From Nitratiruptor sp. SB155-2 (GTDB taxonomy: Bacteria; Campylobacterota; Campylobacteria; Campylobacterales; Nitratiruptoraceae): a stretch of DNA of 64,000 nt. Position 1 is the first letter of the stretch. The number at the start of each line of letters is the position of its first letter. Below are positions 1 to 8,460 of the stretch, piece by piece. A program made the position numbers and the translations under genes. Location of the stretch: NCBI RefSeq assembly GCF_000010325.1, contig NC_009662.1, positions 1,074,501 to 1,138,500 on the forward strand, read 5' to 3'. The notes below the pieces were generated by a model that worked only from the letters and a program-made list of their open reading frames with translations, had not been told where the DNA came from and made no database searches.

Positions 1-622
1 AAGCTTTGATGATTCCTGTACCTATATCGCTAAATTCCAGATAAGTAGTGATTGTATTTTTATACGAGTTAGGATTGACTCCAAGAGCATAGACAGAGAT
101 AAGATAAGCTGCAATATTTCCCAAAAAAACAAAAACGATTACCAAGATAGGTGTAGATAATGTCGCGGCGATAACACGGGGAACAATGAGATATTTTTTG
201 CTATCCACAGCCAACGTATCGATAGCATCTATCTGCTCCGTCACTCGCATCGTTCCAAGTTCAGCCGTCATGGCGCTTACCGCCCGTGATACTAGCATCA
301 ATGCTCCAAATACCGGGCCGAGCTCTTTGGAAATAGAAACAAATATAGTATAGCCCATAAACTCTTCTGCACCAAATTTGTGAAAGCCGTGATAGAGTTG
401 GATAGCTTCAACGAGGCCAGTAAAAATCGCCGTCAAAGAGATAACAAAAAGAGACCCTACACCAATGATATCCATCTGCTGCAACGTCTCTTTGACTCTA
501 TAAGGCGGTTTAAAAAAAAGCGGCAGTATCTTTATCTGAAAAAGTATAAAAGCACCAAATCTCTCCAGCATTCGAAAAAACTGGACAAACGGATAGCCAA
601 GATAGAAAAAAACCTGCTCCAT
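1..622 (-). CDS. mlaE: MlaE-family ABC transporter permease (partial, 3' end outside window)
   Basis: The leftward frame from the ATG at 622 stays open to the window edge and gives about 207 residues of a MlaE/YrbE-type permease, the inner-membrane part of the Mla phospholipid-transport ABC system that maintains outer-membrane asymmetry. Family hallmarks seen are the central segment with ELGPVFGALMLVSRAVSAM and the following TAELGTMRVTEQIDAID, plus long hydrophobic segments. AAGGAT lies 5 nt upstream of the ATG. Ribosome-binding site and start are convincing; the C-terminus and the rest of the operon (ATPase, substrate-binding MlaD) lie to the left and cannot be seen. The family assignment is firm; the exact substrate is inferred from the family. 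Confidence 0.85.
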   Translation of the reverse strand, partial: MEQVFFYLGYPFVQFFRMLERFGAFILFQIKILPLFFKPPYRVKETLQQMDIIGVGSLFVISLTAIFTGLVEAIQLYHGFHKFGAEEFMGYTIFVSISKELGPVFGALMLVSRAVSAMTAELGTMRVTEQIDAIDTLAVDSKKYLIVPRVIAATLSTPILVIVFVFLGNIAAYLISVYALGVNPNSYKNTITTYLEFSDIGTGIIKA

Positions 623-645
623 TAGGATCCTTCATGGATAGTTGT

Positions 646-651
646 TATAAT
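646..651 (+). promoter_or_regulatory. -10 box of acpS
   Basis: TATAAT sits in the short divergent gap between the permease and acpS. It would place a start near 658, followed by AAAAGG (661-666) as ribosome-binding site and the ATG at 672. No clear -35 is visible, as is common in Campylobacterota. Confidence 0.5.
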
Positions 652-671
652 TTTATCAAAAAAAGGCTTGT

Positions 672-1022
672 ATGATAGGTATAGATATTGTCCAGATAGA
701 ACGCATAGAACAATTGATAGAAAAATATGGTCAAAAAGGACTTGAGCGATTTTTACTGCCTCAAGAGATGGAAGTGGCGAAAAAGCCTCAGACAGTAGCC
801 GGCTTTTGGGCAGCGAAAGAAGCCGTGGCAAAAGCACTCAAAACGGGAATAGGAAAAGAGCTTGGATTTCACGATATTTTCATCTATAAAACTGAAAAGG
901 GAGCACCGGAATTTAAACTTCTCAATGGAAAAGAGCAGATGTTTCGTATCCAGCAAACTGCCCTATCCATCTCCCATGATGCTGGAGTGGCAGTTGCCGT
1001 AGCGGTAATCATTCGCTGTTAA
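672..1022 (+). CDS. acpS: Holo-[acyl-carrier-protein] synthase
   Basis: This 116-residue protein transfers 4'-phosphopantetheine from CoA to the serine of apo-ACP, activating fatty-acid synthesis in the cytoplasm. The N-terminal GIDIVQIERI with the metal-binding Asp and the later FWAAKEAVAKAL motif with its Glu-Ala-x-x-Lys core are diagnostic of AcpS, and the length is typical of the family. AAAAGG precedes the ATG at good spacing. It is the only rightward gene in this region; its stop directly abuts the end of the convergent thiS gene, leaving no room for a conventional terminator. Confidence 0.95.
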   Translation: MIGIDIVQIERIEQLIEKYGQKGLERFLLPQEMEVAKKPQTVAGFWAAKEAVAKALKTGIGKELGFHDIFIYKTEKGAPEFKLLNGKEQMFRIQQTALSISHDAGVAVAVAVIIRC

Positions 1023-1226
1023 TTATCCACCGCCTGTAAATCCCAAAAACTCTATCTTATCTCCCTCTTTGGGTTGAAAACTGCCCCACTCCTCTTTTTT
1101 GACAATCTGCATATTCACTGCAACTGCCATCACTTTATCCATAACACCCAAATCTTTTAAGATATCCTCAATGGTCATGTTTTCTTTAATCTCTCTTCGT
1201 TCACCGTTAATTGTTACCAACAACAC
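1023..1226 (-). CDS. thiS: Sulfur carrier protein ThiS
   Basis: A small beta-grasp protein of about 66 residues that ends in Gly-Gly-Gly. The C-terminal Gly-Gly is the site adenylated by ThiF and thiocarboxylated to carry sulfur into the thiazole ring of thiamine. The start VTINGE and the end IEFLGFTGGG fit the family; a third Gly before the usual pair is a small oddity. The start is uncertain: GTG at 1226, TTG at 1223 and TTG at 1220 are in frame, and GGGGAG upstream is best spaced for one of the TTG codons. It overlaps the end of the ankyrin gene, suggesting translational coupling. No thiF, thiG or thiH lies nearby. Confidence 0.8.
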   Translation of the reverse strand: MLLVTINGERREIKENMTIEDILKDLGVMDKVMAVAVNMQIVKKEEWGSFQPKEGDKIEFLGFTGGG

Positions 1227-1764
1227 ACTCCCCCTTTGTAAAACTTTGCATATATTTTGCCACCAAAAATCTGTGCTTAGCGTAAGCGAGCTGACAAGGA
1301 TTCATTCCTAAAGCGTTTTTAATATTTGGATCCGCTCCCAGTTTCAAAAGAAGATCGATCATCTTAACATCTCCCATATAGGCTGCTTGATGCAGCGGAG
1401 TGATCCCATATCTGTTTTGTGCATTGATATCGGCATCATGTTTAAGCAGGTACTTCACGATGTTGACTCTTCGTTCACCCACAGCATAGTGAAGAGCCGT
1501 CATTCCGTTGTTATCCTCGTCATCTACATCGGCACCATGTTCGACCAAATATTTTACGATATCAAGATTTCGTATTTTTACAGCCATCAATAGCGGCGTA
1601 ATCCCTGCTTTACTGGAAGCCTCAACATCTGCTCCACTTTTGATCAAGTTTTCGATTCGTTTCATATCCTCTTTATAAATTGCTTCATGAAGTTGTGTCC
1701 ATCCATTGACACTATCTGCGAATAGACCCAAAGCAAAAAGAAAAATTGCCAATAACTTTTTCAT
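1207..1764 (-). CDS. Secreted ankyrin-repeat protein
   Basis: This 185-residue protein has an N-terminal signal peptide (KKLLAIFLFALGLFADS) and then four to five ankyrin repeats between about residues 22 and 175, each with the TPLHxA and IVKYLLxxGADxN type signatures. It is therefore likely a periplasmic protein-interaction module; in other bacteria small periplasmic ankyrin proteins are often linked to oxidative-stress defence, but nothing here fixes the partner. A very strong AAGGAGGAG ribosome-binding site stands 4 nt before the ATG. It has its own probable -10 (1785-1790) and its end overlaps thiS by 20 bp. Confidence 0.85.
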   Translation of the reverse strand: MKKLLAIFLFALGLFADSVNGWTQLHEAIYKEDMKRIENLIKSGADVEASSKAGITPLLMAVKIRNLDIVKYLVEHGADVDDEDNNGMTALHYAVGERRVNIVKYLLKHDADINAQNRYGITPLHQAAYMGDVKMIDLLLKLGADPNIKNALGMNPCQLAYAKHRFLVAKYMQSFTKGECVVGNN

Positions 1765-1784
1765 ACACTCCTCCTTTTGCTTCT

Positions 1785-1790
1785 ATTATA
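1785..1790 (-). promoter_or_regulatory. -10 box of the ankyrin/thiS unit
   Basis: Read on the minus strand this is TATAAT, 20 nt upstream of the ankyrin ATG, giving a short leader of about 14 nt that contains AAGGAGGAG. It suggests that ankyrin and thiS can be transcribed separately from the longer upstream gene train. Confidence 0.45.
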
Positions 1791-1806
1791 ACATAATTAA
1801 TAAATT

Positions 1807-2799
1807 TTATCCTTTACTAAATTGTATCATTTTAAAACGTTCTCCCATTTGAGAGGGGTGTATAAGAATTTTGACTTTCTCAAGCTCTTGCTTGTACAGT
1901 TCATACCCTTTTTTCTGCAAAATCTCTTCAAGAAGCTCCATAATGCCAAACTCCACTAAAGCGGCCAACTGCGTCTGGTACGAATCCATCACAAATCCAG
2001 TTTCTTCAAAAGCCTTTTTAAGATGAGAAAAATTGACATCATAGGTAATGTCGCTTCTTTTATACGCTCTTTTTATATCCAGTTTTTCATCAAAAAATGG
2101 GAAAACTTGATGTTTCGTATACACCCGAATACTAAAGTCATTTCTCACTTCCAAATCGCCATAATCAAATGTTACGAACTCCACTTTTTCGAAAGCTTTA
2201 TCCATCTTTTTTGCAAATTCTTCATATCCAACGGCAACTTCTCCTTTGTTCTGTCCGAACACTCTTGAAAGTTCAACGATTTTTGGGTCTGCATCTTTCC
2301 ATTCAATCGTAAAATCCTCTTTCACAAAAGCTTGTTTCCCTTGATAGATCAATTCACACCCAAATGCATCGAATATTTCGTTCGCTACAACAAAAGCTTC
2401 TATACTGCGTACCTCATCCAAAGAGTTATAATGGAGAAAATGGATCGCATCGCCAAAACTTGCCCTCATATATTCTTTTTGCAATGAACGAAGTTTTGCA
2501 ATGGGCTCCACAATAGCAAACTGCAATGTTTTTAACAATGCAGGATCGAAAGTATAGAGAAACTGAATGATATCTGCCAAAAGATACCCCTGATGCGCTC
2601 CAATCTCCATGATGGTCGCTTGGGGGGAGAGTTTTCCTGTTTGAATCTGTTTATAGATATGTTTCGCTATCGCCCCGCCAAAAAGGGGCGTGACACTGAC
2701 TGCCGTAAAGAAATCACCGCTTTTTCCTATTTGAAGCTGATTTGCATAATATCCGTCAGGATCATAGAGCCACTCATTCATAAAAGTACTAAATCGCAT
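1807..2799 (-). CDS. MidA/NDUFAF7-type SAM-dependent methyltransferase
   Basis: A 330-residue protein of the PF02636 (DUF185) family, class I SAM-dependent methyltransferases whose mitochondrial member NDUFAF7/MidA methylates an arginine of a complex I subunit. The N-terminus (FSTFMNEWLYDPDGYY) and the SAM-binding loop ATIMEIGAHQGYLL near residue 60 are typical, as is VVANEIFDAFG after it. The bacterial substrate is unknown to me; a role in respiratory complex assembly is inference from the eukaryotic member. It overlaps the upstream TolC-type gene by 11 bp and so belongs to the same leftward transcript. Confidence 0.8.
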   Translation of the reverse strand: MRFSTFMNEWLYDPDGYYANQLQIGKSGDFFTAVSVTPLFGGAIAKHIYKQIQTGKLSPQATIMEIGAHQGYLLADIIQFLYTFDPALLKTLQFAIVEPIAKLRSLQKEYMRASFGDAIHFLHYNSLDEVRSIEAFVVANEIFDAFGCELIYQGKQAFVKEDFTIEWKDADPKIVELSRVFGQNKGEVAVGYEEFAKKMDKAFEKVEFVTFDYGDLEVRNDFSIRVYTKHQVFPFFDEKLDIKRAYKRSDITYDVNFSHLKKAFEETGFVMDSYQTQLAALVEFGIMELLEEILQKKGYELYKQELEKVKILIHPSQMGERFKMIQFSKG

Positions 2800-3976
2800 G
2801 AGCCATCTCTTGATAGAGCTTGCTTAACAAAATCTGTTTTTGAATATCATATATCTGCAAATCGATCTTTTTTGTCTGCAAGGAATTTTGCATAATCATC
2901 ACATCGTACTTTGTTTTTTCTCCCGCCTCATAACGATCTTTCGTATCTTGTAAAAGCGTTTTATAAAGATCGAGATCCTCTTTCGTTAATACTATTTTTT
3001 TCTCTAAAATATGCAGGGAACGCAGTATCGATTGGTATAAATTCGATTTTTCTCGTTTTAGTTGAGCAAGTCTATTTTTTGATTTGAGATAATCGATTTT
3101 TGCAGATTCGATATTGCGCAGTGCATTGATATCAAACAGTGGCATCGAGACACGGAAACCGTAGGTTTTATAGTGATCAGTATATTGATAACCTGGGAAA
3201 TAGAGACTTCCTTGCATCTTTTGAAAATTTACATTGGCAAAGATTGAAACAGTAGGTAAGTATCTGGCTATACTCATATACTTATAATGCCTGTTCGCTT
3301 CGATATCGGCTCTGCTTTGCCTGAGCAAGATATTTTCATCGAGGTAGTTGTGCTTTGTGACAAGAGAAAATCTTGGAAGTTTTGCATCACTTGGATCCAA
3401 GTCGCTTATATTGTGAATATTTTGCAATGTCTGTTGGCGTTGGTCCTCTAAATCCAAAAGGGCAAGAGCGAGTCTGTTTTTATTCAATATGGCATTGTCC
3501 AAAAAAGTGCTATCAATCTCACCATGGAGATATTGCTCTTTTTTGATCAAAATATCAAGCTTGGCATTCTCAATCAAAAGTTTTTGCTTTTGAATGGAAA
3601 GATCGAGTTGTTTATACTGTAAAGCTAGTTGAATATATTGAAAAACATACGCCTTTTTCTTGCTTTCGACACCGAGCAGTGCGCTTCTTTTTTTGGCATT
3701 GGCATACAGCATCGCTTTGTAAATGCCCCCACTTTTGAAAATGGGTTGGTCAACTTGAATAGAAAAAGATTCAAACAGCTGGTTTGGATATTGATCCCCC
3801 TTTTGGTAGGTATATTGCATATTGACAGGATTGATCCAGTTATCATGCAAAATCTTCGCCTCTACGACACTTTTTTTGGAATCGAGCTCTATCTCTTGCT
3901 GCTTCAGTTTTGAGATGAGACCGTTGTGCGCAAAAAGTATCAGTGGCAAAAAAGCAATCGCGGCTTTTTTAAGCAA
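2789..3976 (-). CDS. TolC-family outer-membrane efflux protein
   Basis: This 395-residue protein begins with a signal peptide (LKKAAIAFLPLILFAHNG) and continues with long amphipathic alpha-helical stretches typical of the outer-membrane efflux (OEP) family, including a C-terminal part with YEAGEKTKYDVMIMQNSL, the family's characteristic turn before the last long helix. It would form the outer-membrane channel of a tripartite exporter. A possible periplasmic adaptor is encoded upstream in the same train (7641-8429), but no inner-membrane pump gene lies between them. The start overlaps the end of argD by 8 bp and its end overlaps the methyltransferase gene. Confidence 0.8.
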   Translation of the reverse strand: MLKKAAIAFLPLILFAHNGLISKLKQQEIELDSKKSVVEAKILHDNWINPVNMQYTYQKGDQYPNQLFESFSIQVDQPIFKSGGIYKAMLYANAKKRSALLGVESKKKAYVFQYIQLALQYKQLDLSIQKQKLLIENAKLDILIKKEQYLHGEIDSTFLDNAILNKNRLALALLDLEDQRQQTLQNIHNISDLDPSDAKLPRFSLVTKHNYLDENILLRQSRADIEANRHYKYMSIARYLPTVSIFANVNFQKMQGSLYFPGYQYTDHYKTYGFRVSMPLFDINALRNIESAKIDYLKSKNRLAQLKREKSNLYQSILRSLHILEKKIVLTKEDLDLYKTLLQDTKDRYEAGEKTKYDVMIMQNSLQTKKIDLQIYDIQKQILLSKLYQEMAHAI

Positions 3977-5159
3977 CTTCTACCCTTTTGAGCCCATTTT
4001 CAAATCTTTGAAAACCTTCATCGATCTCCTCTTTGGTAATAGTTAGAGGTGGCAAAAATCGAACGGTATTTCGTCCCGCTTTCAGAACTAAAAGCCCTTC
4101 ATGAAAACTCTTTTCTATCACTTCTCCCTGAATTTCACTACTTTTTGCCCTTAACCCTCTCATAAGTCCTAGACCTACCTCTTTTTCAAAAAGATGTTCA
4201 TATCTTTTTGCTATATCTTTGAGTTTTGTTTCAAAATAGATTAAACGCTCATCCAGTTTTCCACTCTCCTTGAATTCTTGCAAAATGGAAACAACCTCCA
4301 AAGCGGCTCTTGTACTGAGATAATTTCCTCCAAATGTACTCCCGTGATCTCCGGGCTTGAAAATCTCTTTGAGACGTGTCATAACAGCCCCTATCGGTAC
4401 ACCTCCGCCTAGTCCTTTTGCTAGCGTGATGATGTCTGGTTCAATTTCATAAAGATTGCTTGCCAAAAACTCACCCGTCCTGTAAATTCCCGTTTGCACT
4501 TCATCAACTATCAGTAGCACATCTTTTTCTTTGAGCACTTTGGAAAGATTTTGCACCGCCTTTTTATCTTGCGGTTCCACACCTCCTTCACCCTGAATCA
4601 GTTCTATCATCACAGCAACCGTATGATCGTCTATAAGCTCAGGAATCTGCTCGATCGAGTCCGCATACACAAATCCATCCGGAAATGGACCGAAATAGGT
4701 ATGCATCGCCTCCTGTCCTGTTGCTTTTAAAGCAGTAATGGTCCTGCCATGAAAAGAGTGTTTGAGAGTAATAATTTTATATCGCTTGATTTCTCCGTCC
4801 ACTTCTCCATATTTTCTGGCTATCTTTATCGCCCCCTCATTTGCTTCTGCACCACTGTTGGCAAAAAAAAGGCGCATATCATATTCGCTCAAATCTACAA
4901 TTTTTTGGGCAAGTCGAGCCTGAGGTTCTATGAGATAAAGATTTGATATGTGAATGATTTTTTGCGCCTGATCACAGATAGCCTCAGCCAATCTTTTATT
5001 GCCGTGCCCTACACTCACTACACCGATGCCACTGGTAAAGTCGATATACTCTTTCCCTGTATCATCATATAGTTTCGCATTATCACCTTGTACAAAATTG
5101 ACATAGTTTCTCGCATAGGTATGTAACACATAGGTTTGGTCAATTGCTTGTAAATTCAT
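3969..5159 (-). CDS. argD: Acetylornithine aminotransferase
   Basis: A 396-residue class III PLP-dependent aminotransferase that makes N-acetylornithine in arginine synthesis, and may also serve lysine synthesis as succinyl-diaminopimelate aminotransferase. Features seen are FTSGIGVVSVGHGN near the N-terminus, HGRT, the IVDEVQTGIYRTG segment with the PLP-binding Asp, and the Schiff-base lysine in ITLAKGLGGGVPIGAV. I prefer the ATG at 5159 over the one at 5165 because AAGG lies 6 nt before it. The end of the MntA-like gene overlaps this start, so argD is apparently translated downstream of a toxin-antitoxin pair. Confidence 0.9.
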   Translation of the reverse strand: MNLQAIDQTYVLHTYARNYVNFVQGDNAKLYDDTGKEYIDFTSGIGVVSVGHGNKRLAEAICDQAQKIIHISNLYLIEPQARLAQKIVDLSEYDMRLFFANSGAEANEGAIKIARKYGEVDGEIKRYKIITLKHSFHGRTITALKATGQEAMHTYFGPFPDGFVYADSIEQIPELIDDHTVAVMIELIQGEGGVEPQDKKAVQNLSKVLKEKDVLLIVDEVQTGIYRTGEFLASNLYEIEPDIITLAKGLGGGVPIGAVMTRLKEIFKPGDHGSTFGGNYLSTRAALEVVSILQEFKESGKLDERLIYFETKLKDIAKRYEHLFEKEVGLGLMRGLRAKSSEIQGEVIEKSFHEGLLVLKAGRNTVRFLPPLTITKEEIDEGFQRFENGLKRVEVA

Positions 5160-5457
5160 CTTCATCCTTTTGATAAATTACTATTCCTTTTTTTGCTTCT
5201 TGCTCTATCGCTCTGTGAGTATCTCTATGAAAAACAATATCAATCTTTTTATAAACTATTTTTTTCCTCAGCTCCACAAGGAAATCCAATTTTTTTGATA
5301 CTTTCCTCTCATTTTTAGGCACAATTAAATATAGATCAATATCCCCACCCTTTACATTACCATAAACTCTACTTCCAAAAAGTATAATCTTGCCTTGACT
5401 AAAAACTTTTTCAAAACTTTTTTTTATTGTTTCTATCTCATCTTTTGAGAGTCTCAT
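5140..5457 (-). CDS. MntA-like nucleotidyltransferase (antitoxin of HEPN/MNT pair)
   Basis: This 105-residue protein is a minimal nucleotidyltransferase. The motif ILFGSRVYGNVKGGDIDLYL supplies the Gly-Ser and the Asp-x-Asp catalytic pair, and a third acidic position is likely in KIDIVFHRD. In the described HepT/MntA systems the MNT protein neutralises the HEPN RNase by adding AMP to a tyrosine next to its active site. It overlaps the preceding HEPN gene by 20 bp and runs into argD by about 20 bp, an unusually close tie to a biosynthetic gene. The role as an antitoxin is inferred from the gene pair. Confidence 0.8.
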   Translation of the reverse strand: MRLSKDEIETIKKSFEKVFSQGKIILFGSRVYGNVKGGDIDLYLIVPKNERKVSKKLDFLVELRKKIVYKKIDIVFHRDTHRAIEQEAKKGIVIYQKDEDEFTSN

Positions 5458-5893
5458 TGGCTTTTTTCTCTATTCTATTTAGAATCTTTTGAAGAAAGGT
5501 AAAACCTTCCATAGCAATTTGTATATTCTCTATCCGCTCATTCAAATCATATGTATATTCGTGGGCCAAAATGTTACGTATTTCTCTAAGCCGCTGCCAC
5601 TCATCTATCTGCAGTATATTTAATTTTTCCAAAATATTTAAAATCTCTATCATAGAAACTTCAAAACTGTCAATCTCTTGCAATTCATATAAAAATTTTT
5701 TAAAAAGTTTAGAACCGATCTTATCCTGCAGTTTTGAAAAGTTAAATAAAAAACTGTTGACAATTCTGATGTTATTGTAATCTTCAAAAAATTTCTCGTC
5801 TAAATTCTTCTTTCGCAGATCTTCAAAATCTATGCAAGCACTTTTTTCGATCTCTTTGTACAGTCGAATCATTTCAAAAAGAGTATTGTTCAT
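5438..5893 (-). CDS. HepT-like HEPN-domain protein (putative RNase toxin)
   Basis: A 151-residue helical protein with LREIRNILAHEYTYD near residue 110, which contains the Arg-x4-His active-site motif of HEPN ribonucleases followed by a Tyr at the position AMPylated by MntA in known HepT/MntA pairs. The ATG at 5893 has GGAG 6 nt upstream; a longer TTG start at 5905 is less likely. Its gene order (toxin first, nucleotidyltransferase second, 20-bp overlap) is the standard one. Activity on RNA is inferred from the motif. Confidence 0.8.
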   Translation of the reverse strand: MNNTLFEMIRLYKEIEKSACIDFEDLRKKNLDEKFFEDYNNIRIVNSFLFNFSKLQDKIGSKLFKKFLYELQEIDSFEVSMIEILNILEKLNILQIDEWQRLREIRNILAHEYTYDLNERIENIQIAMEGFTFLQKILNRIEKKANETLKR

Positions 5894-5925
5894 TATGCAC
5901 TCCAACTTTTATAAAAATACATCTA

Positions 5926-7644
5926 TCAAGAAACCTTTTTAATCGAAACTTTTACTTCCTGAAAAACAGCATTGTTTCCATGCTCATCCGTCATCGGAGG
6001 CGTAACAAAATTTATCAAACTGCCTGAATAGGCAAGAACACAGTCATCCCTCAACTCGGCTAGAAGTTTCACTTCCATCTCCGTTTCTCCCCATTGACTC
6101 CTTACGATGACTCTGTCACCATCATGCAATCCGCTTCGAAGGGGAACATACAGATAGGGATCTCTTTTAAATTGTGAGTTGATCGCGTTTTTCGCCTTTG
6201 GCGTAATGAGATAGTACCCTTCTTGCAAAATATCAAACTCATCCTCAACCTCATCGATAAAGCAAAACGGCTCTTCGAATCCCTGCTTGTATGGAACCTC
6301 TTCATAACTTGGCAGGAGATAATACTCTCCTCTTTTTTTGAGCTGTTTTGTAAAGATCTCGACATACTCCTCTTCAGCTTTCAATTCACCCAATCCAAAT
6401 CGCCGCATCATCTCTTTCGTAAACTCATATTCGCTCAAAGCCTTGTCATTCTCCTGTAGTTTTGGCATCAGTTCCACAAACTCATGTCCATAGCTGAACC
6501 GAATATCGCTCTTTTGCAAAAAGTTTTTCGCTGGAATAACAAGATCGGCAAGCTGCGCCGTTTCATCATTGTAGAGCCCGAAAACTACGGTAAAACTTTT
6601 TTGTAATCCCTCTTTGACTCTTTTGCTTGCAGGCATTGTTACAACGGGATTGGATCCTTGAATGAAGCAAAGATCATAGAAACCAAAATCGACTGTGGCT
6701 TTTGGTACGCGTTTTGCTTTGACTCTGAATGGATCTTCGAGTCCAACCGAAGTATCGCCTAAAAAGCTAACACCGCACCCCTCTTTTCCAAAGAGGCCAA
6801 GCATCGCAGCCAGACTGTCTATAGCTCGTACCACTTCGGTACCATGCGCATATTTTTGCACACCGTTTCCCACTAAGATAACCGTTTTCATATCCATCAT
6901 GAGCTCGGCCAAAGTGGCTATATCCACAAGATCGACACCTATTTTTTCGGTTGTCGGAACCATTCTGTAACTTCGGATAAAATCGGTATAAAAGTTGTAA
7001 TCCTCCGTATGTTTTTCGATAAACTCCTCATCCTCTCTGTTTTGCATATAGACAAACCTGGCCAACATACAGGCAAGTTCAAGATCGGTTCGTGGCGTAA
7101 TTTGCAGATGCATCGAAGCATTTTTCGCTAGATTCGTTTTCACGGGATCTATCACTACAAGGGTTTTTCCCTGGAGATAAGGGATAAGATGGTGGTTCGT
7201 ATATCCAACATTTCGTCCCCAAACAATAACAAGCTCGCTTTTTTCAATCTGTTCCAGAGGCAAAATCAGATTTTTTCCTCTCCCCTTTTCAATGCCAAAT
7301 TGACCTGCGGCATCGCATAGACTGCCTTCTGTCAACGTAGCACCGATAGCTGAAAAGAAAAGATCGGTAATAGCTTGCATTTTCCCCACATTACCACTTC
7401 CTCGAAAGTGTAAAATTTCTTGGCTGCTTTTGATCTTTTCTTCCAAAATATCCAAAGCACGCTCCAAGGAAACAGGTTCACCTTCATAATAGGCACTTTG
7501 CAACTGAGGATAATCAAAATAGTGATTGAGTTTGTAGCATAGATGCCCTTTCGTAAAGGGATGCTCTTTATCACCTACAAGTTTATCACCTTCCAAAATG
7601 ACACTGCACGCATCATAGCAATCTAACGGACATGCTGTTTTCAT
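5926..7644 (-). CDS. Stand-alone molybdopterin oxidoreductase
   Basis: A 572-residue member of the DMSO-reductase/formate-dehydrogenase superfamily. The N-terminus has a C-x3-C-x3-C cluster (ACPLDCYDAC) plus a fourth Cys in GHLCYK for a 4Fe-4S centre; bis-MGD-binding blocks follow (IVWGRNVGYTNHHL, LVVIDPVKTNLAKNA), and the C-terminal domain ends with the typical GNNAVFQEV. A Cys in EGSLCDAAGQ may be the Mo ligand (inference). There is no Tat signal, so it should be cytoplasmic. It is shorter than most family members and no electron-transfer subunit lies beside it. It overlaps the upstream adaptor gene by 4 bp. The substrate cannot be deduced. Confidence 0.8.
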   Translation of the reverse strand: MKTACPLDCYDACSVILEGDKLVGDKEHPFTKGHLCYKLNHYFDYPQLQSAYYEGEPVSLERALDILEEKIKSSQEILHFRGSGNVGKMQAITDLFFSAIGATLTEGSLCDAAGQFGIEKGRGKNLILPLEQIEKSELVIVWGRNVGYTNHHLIPYLQGKTLVVIDPVKTNLAKNASMHLQITPRTDLELACMLARFVYMQNREDEEFIEKHTEDYNFYTDFIRSYRMVPTTEKIGVDLVDIATLAELMMDMKTVILVGNGVQKYAHGTEVVRAIDSLAAMLGLFGKEGCGVSFLGDTSVGLEDPFRVKAKRVPKATVDFGFYDLCFIQGSNPVVTMPASKRVKEGLQKSFTVVFGLYNDETAQLADLVIPAKNFLQKSDIRFSYGHEFVELMPKLQENDKALSEYEFTKEMMRRFGLGELKAEEEYVEIFTKQLKKRGEYYLLPSYEEVPYKQGFEEPFCFIDEVEDEFDILQEGYYLITPKAKNAINSQFKRDPYLYVPLRSGLHDGDRVIVRSQWGETEMEVKLLAELRDDCVLAYSGSLINFVTPPMTDEHGNNAVFQEVKVSIKKVS

Positions 7645-8429
7645 CGTATCTCCACCTTAATGAATTTACCGAAAGTTTTCGGTCTTGGAACTTCAATTTC
7701 TGCTCTATACTGCGTAATATATTCACTATCCGGTACTCGAATAATTTTCAAAAATTTGGCGTTGCTTTTTTTTCCATCAATATAGATCGATTTATGCTCT
7801 ACTCCCTCCATCTCTTCTGGAGTAAGATAGACGATCACTTTTGCCTTACTTGTATCCGCAAGATCCAACAGAGGCTTGCCAGGTGAAACGAAGTCACCCT
7901 TTTTGACATACATTTTATAGATGTACCCTTTCGGTGCCACCTTTTTCTTCTGTAAAATGTCATCCGTTTGGGCTATGGCCAGATTGAGATCGGACAACTG
8001 CATCTGAAGAGATCGAAGTTTTTCAAGAGTCGCAAGATAGTTTTGCAGTGCCGCTAAAAATTCCGATTCTCTCATATCCTTTTCATACTGAGATTTTGTG
8101 CGAAGATGCTTTATCCGATCAAAGCTCTTTTTCTTAATCTGCATCGTTCTTTTGGCATTTTCAACGCTTTTTTGAGTGATCGTGATCATTTTTGACAGAT
8201 ACTTCCGTTTTTGGCGAAGTATTTTCAGTTTTATTTCGTCAACATAGTTATCTATTTGAATAAGCCTCTTCCCTTCATTGTAGCTTCCTTCCTTCTCAAG
8301 TGCACTAAAAATGACTTTCCCAGAGACTGCGGCTTTGATTGTGTAGATCTCATACGGCACTACCTGTGCAGTATGGACTTTTGCCCAGAGAATGGAAGCA
8401 GATATCAAAAAAAGAATCACTCTCATCAA
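7641..8429 (-). CDS. HlyD/RND-type periplasmic adaptor (membrane-fusion protein)
   Basis: This 262-residue protein starts with a signal peptide (RVILFLISASILWAKV), then a lipoyl-like half motif (AAVSGKVIFSALEKEGSY), a long coiled-coil hairpin at about residues 70-165, the second lipoyl half (PKGYIYKMYVKKGDFVSPGKPLLDLAD) and a short beta-barrel domain. That order is the membrane-fusion protein fold, linking an inner-membrane pump to a TolC channel. It is first in a leftward train that also contains a TolC-family gene, but no pump gene. AAGAGG lies 5 nt upstream of the start. The protein is shorter than typical adaptors and lacks a membrane-proximal domain. Confidence 0.75.
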   Translation of the reverse strand: MMRVILFLISASILWAKVHTAQVVPYEIYTIKAAVSGKVIFSALEKEGSYNEGKRLIQIDNYVDEIKLKILRQKRKYLSKMITITQKSVENAKRTMQIKKKSFDRIKHLRTKSQYEKDMRESEFLAALQNYLATLEKLRSLQMQLSDLNLAIAQTDDILQKKKVAPKGYIYKMYVKKGDFVSPGKPLLDLADTSKAKVIVYLTPEEMEGVEHKSIYIDGKKSNAKFLKIIRVPDSEYITQYRAEIEVPRPKTFGKFIKVEIR

Positions 8430-8460
8430 CGCCTCTTCTTTCGTTTGAGAAGTATTTTAC

